Shown: positions 7,288-11,963 of the stretch, in pieces
Layout of the letters: the number at the start of each line of letters is the position of its first letter
How positions within the stretch are numbered: the first letter of the stretch is position 1
NCBI GenBank assembly: GCA_937877685.1
Contig: CALFGU010000004.1
Coordinates: forward strand, 1-11,963
Length of the DNA stretch: 11,963 bases
DNA from: an uncultured Prevotella sp.
GTDB taxonomy: Bacteria > Bacteroidota > Bacteroidia > Bacteroidales > Bacteroidaceae
Direction: 5' to 3'
The notes under the pieces: model-generated
Database searches by the model: none
The model's input: the letters and a program-made list of their open reading frames with translations, nothing else
Told to the model about the DNA's origin: nothing
Program-made: the position numbers and the translations under genes

Positions 7288-7333
7288 TACATTTAGGGCT
7301 GACTCCATTACCGTGAAGTCAGCCCTAAATGTA
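7288..7333. terminator. Perfect 17-bp hairpin between convergent genes
   Basis: Bases 7288-7304 pair without mismatch to 7317-7333 around a 12-base loop; the core is ACATTTAGGGCTGACT. It sits between the stop codons of the toxin (+) and the hemerythrin-LuxR gene (-), where a bidirectional terminator is expected. Neither side has a proper T-tract, so it may instead act as a transcript-end stabiliser or be a small repeat. Confidence 0.6.
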
Positions 7334-7368
7334 TATTATTAAGTACTATAAGTTGAGGCCTTTTTCCT

Positions 7369-8331
7369 TTACCCCTGTATCTCCTCAATGCACACCAGTT
7401 TGTTGGCTATAGCATAAATAATAAGTCCTGCGGTGGAGCGAATTTGGAGTTTGCTGGAGATGTTTCGGCGGTGGGTGATGACGGTGTGGACAGAGAGGAA
7501 AAGGTGGTCGGCAATTTCCTTATTGCTCATGCCTTTGGTGATGCAAACGATTATTTCCTTTTCGCGCTCGCTGAGGGTTTCCAGTTTTTCCTTTTCAACG
7601 GTGTCTCTCTCTGTATCATCAGCATACACGACAGTCCCACTCTTTTGCAGTTGTTGTTCAATCAGCTTTACGGCAGGCACAAACAACTGGTCTTCTATTC
7701 CGCAATGGGTTGATAAATCCTGTTCGCAAAGGATGATGTCCAGCAATACGGCGTTGAGCAAGTAGTTGTTCTTTTCGGGATAGTAGCGGATGATGATGTC
7801 CTTCAGTTCGTTGAGTTTGTATTCAATAGGTGCGTGCTTCCCAGCGAAAGTCGAGATGGAGAAATTGCGGTTGAGGTAGCCCTGAGAGAGTTGTTCGACA
7901 TAGGTAAAGACTACTTCATTTTCATACTCCATGTGCTTTTTCACCTCCGCCACATATTCATCGTAGAACTTAAGAATCAGTAGCGCCAATTCGTTTTTAC
8001 CCGAACAATCAATGGCTTCAATGAGTTTGCGACGGATATTTGGAAGGTTAAATTCCAAATAATATTCGTGGGCTTGCTTAAGGTAGCCGATAAGTGAGGG
8101 TAGCGAGAGGGATTCGTAATGGTACTTCCTGTTGGAAACGAAATTCACCACCTCCAAAAACGTGTTTTCATCCACGCCATGAGCGCGACACACCTCCCTC
8201 ACCGTCTTATCGCCAAATCCCAAAGATATTCCGAAGCGCCCCATGACTAAAATGAGTGAACTGTTATTGCTCACTAAGTTGCGCATCTTGTCAGTGTTCT
8301 TAAAACCTATTGCGTTATTCATTACCATCAT
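7369..8331 (-). CDS. Hemerythrin (RIC/YtfE-like) di-iron domain fused to LuxR-type regulator
   Basis: This 320-residue protein joins two known modules. Residues about 15-65 resemble the ScdA_N (DUF542) segment of RIC proteins (RFGISLGFGDKTVREVCRAHGVD). Residues about 80-225 match the YtfE hemerythrin bundle: His88, His133, Glu137 (HMEYE), His166, His209 and Glu213 (HCGIE) correspond in order and spacing to the E. coli YtfE ligands His84, His129, Glu133, His160, His204 and Glu208. A charged linker (about 230-252) leads to a GerE/LuxR helix-turn-helix at 253-313 (LSEREKEIIVCITKGMSNKEIADHLFLSVHTVITHRRN). There is no receiver domain. The adjacent cysteines of the RIC N-terminus are missing. Inference: a transcription factor sensing nitric oxide, oxygen or iron-sulfur stress through its di-iron site. 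The start could be Met1, Met2 or Met4. It is divergent from arsR with 203 bases between them. Targets are unknown. Confidence 0.85.
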   Translation of the reverse strand: MMVMNNAIGFKNTDKMRNLVSNNSSLILVMGRFGISLGFGDKTVREVCRAHGVDENTFLEVVNFVSNRKYHYESLSLPSLIGYLKQAHEYYLEFNLPNIRRKLIEAIDCSGKNELALLILKFYDEYVAEVKKHMEYENEVVFTYVEQLSQGYLNRNFSISTFAGKHAPIEYKLNELKDIIIRYYPEKNNYLLNAVLLDIILCEQDLSTHCGIEDQLFVPAVKLIEQQLQKSGTVVYADDTERDTVEKEKLETLSEREKEIIVCITKGMSNKEIADHLFLSVHTVITHRRNISSKLQIRSTAGLIIYAIANKLVCIEEIQG

Positions 8332-8353
8332 CCGAAAAAATGTTTTGCTGTTG

Positions 8354-8384
8354 CAAAGTTACACATCTATTTGGAATTAACCAA
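8354..8384 (-). promoter_or_regulatory. Promoter of the hemerythrin-LuxR gene
   Basis: Read on the minus strand, TTGG (8384-8381), 19 bases and TAACTTTG (8361-8354) fit TTTG-N19-TAnnTTTG with one swap in the upstream box. The -7 box ends 22 bases before the first ATG. No dyad was seen overlapping it. Confidence 0.65.
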
Positions 8385-8481
8385 TCCCCAAAAGTTATGA
8401 GAAATGGTGGGTGTAGGAGTGGTAGAATACCTAAAATAGTTTAGTCTGTAGTAAATAAGGAAACAAAAAATCAATGATTAT

Positions 8482-8519
8482 TTTGGTTGCACAAGAATTT
8501 GTTCGTAATTTTGCGAACA
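8482..8519 (+). promoter_or_regulatory. arsR promoter with overlapping ArsR operator
   Basis: TTTG at 8482-8485, a 20-base spacer and TAATTTTG at 8506-8513 form a near-perfect Bacteroidetes promoter. The -7 box is exactly enclosed by a perfect dyad, TGTTCG at 8500-8505 and CGAACA at 8514-8519, so a bound dimer would block sigma-factor contact. The ATG follows 15 bases after the dyad. Autorepression by the encoded ArsR protein is the obvious model, since the same dyad recurs at two more places in the cluster. Confidence 0.85.
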
Positions 8520-8534
8520 GAAATATAAAGTAGT

Positions 8535-8855
8535 ATGAGTGAAAAGAAAGATTATACAACAAAGCAGGAGCAGATAGCCCGCTTCTCAAAAGCAATGGGG
8601 CATCCTGCTCGCGTCGCCATTCTTCAGTTTTTGGCAAAAAGGGAAGACTGTTGTTTTGGTTGTATTCATGAAGAGTTGCCCATTGCTAAGGCTACCGTTT
8701 CACAACATCTCAAGGAACTTAAAGAGGCTGGACTTATACAGGGAGAAGTAGAACCTCCAAAGGTGAAATACTGTATCAATCGCGAAAATTGGGCACTTGC
8801 AAAGGAACTCTTCAGAGAATTCTTTGGCGATTGTACTTGTAAAAAGGAGCATTGA
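8535..8855 (+). CDS. arsR: ArsR/SmtB-family metalloregulatory repressor
   Basis: A 106-residue winged-helix dimeric repressor of the ArsR family, expected to leave DNA when it binds trivalent arsenic or a similar thiophilic ion. The family core is clear: ARFSKAMGHPARVAILQFLA (15-34), the recognition helix region ELPIAKATVSQHLKELKEAGLI (47-68) and the wing (EVEPPKVKYCI). Possible metalloid thiols are Cys39, Cys40 and Cys43 (CCFGC) before the recognition helix, Cys80 in the wing and a C-terminal Cys100-x-Cys102. These differ from the classical ELCVCDL box of E. coli-type ArsR, so the inducer is inferred from the neighbouring arsC and arsP genes rather than from the site itself. It is the first gene of the cluster and sits behind an operator overlapping its promoter. 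Confidence 0.92.
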   Translation: MSEKKDYTTKQEQIARFSKAMGHPARVAILQFLAKREDCCFGCIHEELPIAKATVSQHLKELKEAGLIQGEVEPPKVKYCINRENWALAKELFREFFGDCTCKKEH

Positions 8856-8885
8856 TTTCGGGTCAATCTCTTTTTTTGAAACTAA

Positions 8886-8905
8886 TGTTCGTTGAATTAC
8901 GAATA
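8886..8905 (+). promoter_or_regulatory. Second TTCG-N8-CGAA operator, before the polyferredoxin gene
   Basis: TGTTCGTTGAATTACGAATA at 8886-8905 has the same arms and the same 8-base spacing as the arsR operator, but its centre is not a -7 box. A weak promoter is possible: TTTG at 8875-8878, 19 bases and TACGAATA at 8898-8905, which would overlap the dyad. It lies 30 bases after the arsR stop and 113 bases before the next start codon. Confidence 0.65.
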
Positions 8906-8975
8906 AAATTATTCTCGGTTTATGATTTTAAGGGGGAAATGAGAGAGCGTATATATACTTTCACTCCGCAAGGTG

Positions 8976-9000
8976 GTTGTACTCTGTTCTCTGTACTCTA
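8976..9000. repeat. Dispersed GAGTAC repeat, copy 2 (inverted)
   Basis: GTTGTACTCTGTTCTCTGTA and the five bases after it are the reverse complement of the repeat at 5007-5028 with two mismatches, and contain their own dyad (GTACTCTG and CTGTACTC flank the centre). The repeat lies in the leader of the polyferredoxin gene, 18 bases before its ATG. Its non-coding nature argues against the in-frame TTG at 8977 as a start. Confidence 0.6.
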
Positions 9001-9018
9001 AAAACTTGTCTTCTAACT

Positions 9019-9645
9019 ATGTATTGGATTTTATTTCTGTATTTACTCGTTGCCTATTTTGTACCTGAAACGGGAGTGGTGGCAATCATCTGTATGGTAG
9101 GACCCGTAGCAATGTCTGTGCGCAAGGGTCGGTATTGGTGTGGTCATTTTTGCCCACGCGGAAGTCTGTATGACAAAGTTGTCAGCAGGTTTTCGCCTCA
9201 TAAACCCATTCCGAAGTTTATGCGTAGCAAGGGATTCCGTGTGTTCATGCTGTTATTTATTTTCAGCATGTTCGGAGTGCAACTTTACCTAAACGGACTC
9301 ACTCTTGCGGGCATAGGACGCACATTTTGGAACCTCATTTTGATAACCACTATAGTGGGCATCGTACTCGGATTTATTTATGCGCCACGCACATGGTGTA
9401 GTTTCTGTCCGATGGGCACACTTTCGGCATGGGTGGCTCCCAGTAAACTACGAGCGGGATTTCCTCGCGTGTGTGTGTCCGCCGTTTGTCAAATGAAATG
9501 TAAGCGTTGTGCCAAGGTGTGCCCCATGCAATTGACACCCTACGTTTCGCATGGCGAAGAAAGTGGCTACTTACATCCCGACTGCATCAAGTGTGGCAGT
9601 TGTGTAAAAGCATGTCCCTTGAAAGTTATGAAATTAGAAATTTAA
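9019..9645 (+). CDS. Membrane-anchored 4Fe-4S polyferredoxin (NapH/CcoG-like)
   Basis: A 208-residue membrane electron-transfer protein. Hydrophobic segments lie at about 1-30, 73-93 and 105-122. Each of the first two inter-membrane stretches carries a NapH-type motif: WCGHFCPRG (Cys41, Cys45) and WCSFCPMG (Cys127, Cys130). The C-terminal domain binds two 4Fe-4S clusters: Cys157, Cys161, Cys164, Cys168-Pro and Cys189, Cys192, Cys195, Cys199-Pro. The ATG at 9019 is chosen because the in-frame sequence before it is a dispersed repeat. It lies in the arsR-arsC unit with 16 bases to arsC, so a role in arsenical resistance is inferred from context: it could pass electrons from the quinone pool or ferredoxin to a redox partner. 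Its donor and acceptor are unknown, and it is not a standard ars gene. Confidence 0.85.
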   Translation: MYWILFLYLLVAYFVPETGVVAIICMVGPVAMSVRKGRYWCGHFCPRGSLYDKVVSRFSPHKPIPKFMRSKGFRVFMLLFIFSMFGVQLYLNGLTLAGIGRTFWNLILITTIVGIVLGFIYAPRTWCSFCPMGTLSAWVAPSKLRAGFPRVCVSAVCQMKCKRCAKVCPMQLTPYVSHGEESGYLHPDCIKCGSCVKACPLKVMKLEI

Positions 9646-9661
9646 TGTGAATAACAAGACG

Positions 9662-10087
9662 ATGAAAGTTTTGATTTTATGTACTGGTAATAGTTGTCGA
9701 AGTCAGATGGCACATGGTTTCTTGCAAGCATTCGACAAAGACATACAGGTTTTTTCCGCAGGAACAAAACCAGCCGCTCAAGTAAATCCACGTGCCGTTG
9801 AAGTGATGCAGGAAGTAGGAATAGACCTTTCTTCGCACACACCCAAAAGTGTGGAACTTTATTTGAATGAGACGTGGGATTATGTCATCACCGTTTGTGG
9901 AGGCGCCAACGAAACTTGCCCCACGTTTACAAGAAAAGTAGGCCAACGCTTACACATCGGTTTCGATGACCCTTCCGATGCGCAAGGCACAGAAGCATTT
10001 ATCCTTGGAGAATTTCGCCGTGTAAGGGAAGAAATCCGTAACCGCTTCTGGGAGTTCTATACCTTAAAGATGCGGAAGTGCAACTAA
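9662..10087 (+). CDS. arsC: Arsenate reductase, thioredoxin-coupled low-molecular-weight phosphatase type
   Basis: A cytoplasmic enzyme that would reduce arsenate to arsenite using a relay of three cysteines regenerated by thioredoxin. From the ATG at 9662 (141 residues) the signature P-loop is Cys7-TGNS-Cys12-Arg13, followed by Ser14. The two relay cysteines Cys79 and Cys86 (VCGGANETC) keep the seven-residue step of Staphylococcus aureus ArsC Cys82 and Cys89. The catalytic Asp is in GFDDPS (101-105). Having all three cysteines favours arsenate reductase over a protein tyrosine phosphatase. A GTG at 9647, two bases after the upstream stop, would add five residues; ATG is preferred because homologues begin MKxxxxLCTGN. 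The small CxxC protein encoded downstream is a candidate reductant. A terminator follows. Confidence 0.88.
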   Translation: MKVLILCTGNSCRSQMAHGFLQAFDKDIQVFSAGTKPAAQVNPRAVEVMQEVGIDLSSHTPKSVELYLNETWDYVITVCGGANETCPTFTRKVGQRLHIGFDDPSDAQGTEAFILGEFRRVREEIRNRFWEFYTLKMRKCN

Positions 10088-10132
10088 CCTCCCTATGTGA
10101 TGGAGGCGAGCACTGCTGTTCGGTACATTTAT

Positions 10133-10164
10133 AAAAAAGGTGTTGTTTCCAACACTCTTTTTTT
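10133..10164 (+). terminator. Intrinsic terminator after arsC
   Basis: GTGTTG (10140-10145), a TTTC loop and CAACAC (10150-10155) form a short stem, preceded by six A and followed after two bases by seven T (10158-10164). It separates the arsR-arsC unit from the thioredoxin-permease unit, whose promoter begins right behind it. Confidence 0.75.
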
Positions 10165-10172
10165 ACATATAT

Positions 10173-10192
10173 TGTTCGTAGATTTGCGAATT
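10173..10192 (+). promoter_or_regulatory. Promoter with third TTCG-N8-CGAA operator
   Basis: TGTTCGTAGATTTGCGAATT at 10173-10192 repeats the arsR arrangement: TTCG and CGAA arms enclose TAGATTTG (10179-10186), a perfect TAnnTTTG -7 box. The expected -33 position falls in the T-tract of the preceding terminator. The thioredoxin-like gene starts 13 bases downstream. It predicts that the same ArsR protein controls this second unit. Confidence 0.8.
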
Positions 10193-10204
10193 ACTACCAA
10201 AATT

Positions 10205-10438
10205 ATGGAAATAAAAGTTTTGGGTCCAGGTTGTGCCAAGTGTAAGACAACCTATGCCGTTATTGAAAAGGTTATTAAGGAGAAAAATCTTGATGCTACA
10301 CTCGTTAAGGTGGATGACATCATGGAAATTATAAACTACAATATTCTTTCTACACCAGCAGTGGTTATTGACGGTGAGGTGAAAACCAAGGGGTATGTTC
10401 CAAGCGAGAAGGAAATAAAAGAACTATTAGGCGTATGA
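10205..10438 (+). CDS. Small thioredoxin-fold redox protein (CxxC)
   Basis: A 77-residue thioredoxin-like protein of the small redox-active disulfide family. The active site is Cys10-Ala-Lys-Cys13 in VLGPGCAKCKT, right after the first strand, and the cis-proline is in LSTPAVVIDG (48-57), both in the expected places. The ATG at 10205 is chosen because it follows the promoter at 10173-10192; upstream in-frame codons lie in the terminator and operator. Its stop overlaps the permease start (ATGA), so the two are co-translated. Members of this family are commonly encoded next to DUF318 permeases. Here it may reduce ArsC, or hand a trivalent arsenical to the permease; these roles are inferred from context. 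Confidence 0.9.
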   Translation: MEIKVLGPGCAKCKTTYAVIEKVIKEKNLDATLVKVDDIMEIINYNILSTPAVVIDGEVKTKGYVPSEKEIKELLGV

Positions 10439-11403
10439 TACAACAATTTGCCGATTGGTTGGTATATGGCATTTTAGGTTTGGATGCCGCCACCCCCTTA
10501 GGGACTGCTGTCAACTTTTTTTGCTATGACAGCATCAAGATTATCGTCTTGCTTTTCACCATTTGTGTTGTGATGGGCATCATCAATGCCTATTTCCCCA
10601 TTGAGCGTTTACGACAATTTCTTGCTACGCATAAACTCTATGGGTTGGACTATTTTCTGGCGGCGCTCTTCGGAGGAATTACCCCCTTTTGCTCATGCTC
10701 TTCTGTGCCACTGTTCATTGGTTTTGTTAGGGGAGGCATACCCTTGGGCGTTACGCTCACCTTCCTCATTGCTTCACCCTTGGTGAGCGAAGTGGCAGTT
10801 GCAATGTTTCTCGGTTCTTTCGGTGTTAAGGCTACACTCATATATATTATTAGCGGAACTGTGCTTTCGATGATTGCAGGTTACATTCTGAATCGTATGC
10901 ACCTTGAACGCTACTTGACACCTTGGATACAAACCGTGCAAACCCAGTCTTCCATGCAGAGTGAGCAGTGGAAAGTAGCGCAGACACCCTTTCTCCATCG
11001 CCTACCAATCATTATGCGCGAGTCGTGGGGCATCGTGCGAGGGGTATTTCTCTATATTCTTATAGGTATAGGCGTGGGTGCCACGATGCATGGCTATGTC
11101 CCCGAGGGATTCTTCGAACATTACCTCTCGGCTGAGAATTGGTGGAGTGTACCATTGGCGGTAGTGGTGGCCACGCCCATTTACGCAAATGCAGCAGGCA
11201 TTGTACCCATCATCGAGGTTTTTGTTGCAAAAGGAATTCCCCTTGGAACCGCCATTGCTTTCATGATGGCCATCATAGGACTTTCTATCCCCGAAGCAAT
11301 GATGCTCAAAAAGGTTATGACATGGCGACTCATCGGCATTTTCTTCGGTGTCGTTACCCTATTGATAGTGTTGTCAGGTTATTTATTCAACTGGTTGTTG
11401 TGA
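10435..11403 (+). CDS. arsP: ArsP/DUF318-family permease, putative arsenical exporter
   Basis: A 322-residue inner-membrane permease with about eight to ten hydrophobic segments. The family hallmark TPFCSCSSVP (83-92) holds Cys86 and Cys88, and the second half repeats a related element, ATPIYANAAGIVP (246-258), reflecting the inverted-repeat fold. A hydrophilic loop at about 160-190 separates the halves. Characterised ArsP proteins export trivalent organoarsenicals such as methylarsenite rather than inorganic arsenite. Whether this one carries arsenite made by ArsC cannot be read from sequence, and no acr3, arsB or arsM is visible in the window. It overlaps the thioredoxin-like gene by four bases. 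No clear terminator follows. Confidence 0.85.
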   Translation: MIQQFADWLVYGILGLDAATPLGTAVNFFCYDSIKIIVLLFTICVVMGIINAYFPIERLRQFLATHKLYGLDYFLAALFGGITPFCSCSSVPLFIGFVRGGIPLGVTLTFLIASPLVSEVAVAMFLGSFGVKATLIYIISGTVLSMIAGYILNRMHLERYLTPWIQTVQTQSSMQSEQWKVAQTPFLHRLPIIMRESWGIVRGVFLYILIGIGVGATMHGYVPEGFFEHYLSAENWWSVPLAVVVATPIYANAAGIVPIIEVFVAKGIPLGTAIAFMMAIIGLSIPEAMMLKKVMTWRLIGIFFGVVTLLIVLSGYLFNWLL

Positions 11404-11845
11404 ATTTTTGGAAGATTTGTTGCAATAATAAAGAAAACACTTACGATTTGGTGAAACAATTTTTGGGGAGTGACTAAGTTTTTTCCGTAATTCCGATCAA
11501 GTTTTTTATACCTCCACCCTAAAAAATCTTTACTACACATTATATAATATAATAGGCAATATAATATAGGAGTCCATACTATAGGTTAGGATTTATACTA
11601 TAAGTTAGGGGTTCATAATATAATCTTCCCGCATTCCCCTTTATATTCGTCCTCCCGTTCCCTATCTCTCATTGTGCTCATCCCCTCGTTTCCTTCGCTG
11701 CATGAGTGTCGCAGTATCCTTCCCGTCTCCTCCTAAAATCTCATCATAACCATTGTTTTTGCAATTCTTAATTATCATTCCTGTTATGTTCTTCCCTTGA
11801 AATACCTCAAAATTCAATTTTTCTTAAAATTTTCCGTGAAAATAT
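11404..11845. other. Gene-free region with AT-rich near-repeats and a pyrimidine-rich block
   Basis: No supported gene. At 11544-11622 five ATA(A/C)TATA elements recur every 15-20 bases (starts 11544, 11561, 11576, 11595, 11615), two of them followed by RGTTAGG. From about 11626 to 11735 the plus strand is markedly pyrimidine-rich with many CCC and TCC runs. Bases 11800-11845 are A/T tracts that could act as an UP-like element for the promoter that follows. Confidence 0.6.
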
Positions 11846-11876
11846 TTTGTCAGAATGATTTCCTGCCCTAATTTTG
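11846..11876 (+). promoter_or_regulatory. Perfect-consensus promoter, probably for an rRNA operon
   Basis: TTTG at 11846-11849, exactly 19 bases and TAATTTTG at 11869-11876 match the Bacteroidetes consensus with no mismatch. A/T-rich tracts lie directly upstream. Transcription would start near 11882, at the foot of a small hairpin (CGCTAA 11881-11886 with TTAGCG 11901-11906). Confidence 0.85.
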
Positions 11877-11880
11877 CACT

Positions 11881-11963
11881 CGCTAACGAAACGAAAGCGT
11901 TTAGCGCAACGATCTTTGAAAGATTTTCATAAACTTTTTGTAGAGAAGTACAAGAAACAAACA
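11881..11963 (+). ncRNA. 5' leader of a ribosomal RNA operon (partial)
   Basis: The stretch after the promoter contains AACGATCTTTGAAAGATT (from 11908) and a run to ACAAGAAACAAACA at the window end, a pattern I recognise from sequences just before 16S rRNA genes in Bacteroidales. ATCTTT-G-AAAGAT (11912-11924) is a perfect small dyad. No ORF starts here. The 16S gene itself is not in the window, so this rests on promoter strength and remembered leader sequence. Confidence 0.65.

Noticed and set aside
7444..7765. Plus-strand frames opposite the LuxR-type gene
   Set aside because: They are antisense to the conserved helix-turn-helix and have no start context or domain.
8977..9018. TTG-initiated extension of the polyferredoxin
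   Set aside because: The extra codons fall in a dispersed non-coding repeat, and the ATG at 9019 begins directly with the first membrane segment.
10097..10204. N-terminal extension of the thioredoxin-like protein from an upstream ATG
   Set aside because: The extension would translate the terminator and the operator-promoter; the ATG at 10205 gives the normal family N-terminus.
11139..11477. 112-codon plus-strand frame overlapping the permease 3' end
   Set aside because: It reads the arsP gene in another frame, is rich in Cys and His by chance, and lacks a domain; the permease frame is clearly the real one.

Overview
The window looks like the chromosome of a member of the Bacteroidales, probably Prevotellaceae-like. 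Two things support this. Most transcription units start behind promoters of the Bacteroidetes primary-sigma type (TTTG, about 19-20 bases, TAnnTTTG). The proteins, above all the large single-chain PurL and MiaB, resemble their Bacteroidales counterparts. The genus is inferred from memory of protein families, not from a search.

Layout: positions 1-448 hold no gene but contain two copies of an 84-bp tandem repeat, an inverted repeat and the purL promoter. Then come purL (491-4195, +) with a strong intrinsic terminator, a repeat-bearing gap, a SpoU/TrmH-type RNA 2'-O-methyltransferase (4464-5000, -) and the divergent miaB (5119-6441, +). Next are a probable 43-residue very basic protein preceded by a heptanucleotide repeat (6533-6664, +) and a type II toxin-antitoxin pair with a YafQ-like toxin (6737-7266, +). 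A perfect 17-bp hairpin separates this pair from a convergent regulator gene (7369-8331, -).

The most interesting part is 7369-11403. The minus-strand regulator fuses a RIC/YtfE-type di-iron hemerythrin domain to a LuxR-type DNA-binding domain. Divergent from it is an arsenic-resistance-type cluster: an ArsR-family repressor, a membrane-anchored polyferredoxin, a thioredoxin-type ArsC arsenate reductase, a small CxxC thioredoxin-fold protein and an ArsP/DUF318 permease. Three copies of the same palindrome (TGTTCG-N8-CGAA) lie before arsR, before the polyferredoxin gene and before the thioredoxin-permease pair. In two of them the 8-base centre is the promoter -7 box itself. This gives a simple model of ArsR autoregulation and control of two transcription units, the second starting after an internal terminator that follows arsC. 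In the model ArsC reduces arsenate, the redox proteins supply or maintain thiols and electrons, and the permease exports a trivalent arsenical; only the family assignments are firm.

The last 560 bases hold no protein gene. They end in a perfect-consensus promoter and what looks like the leader of a ribosomal RNA operon, whose 16S gene should begin just beyond the window.
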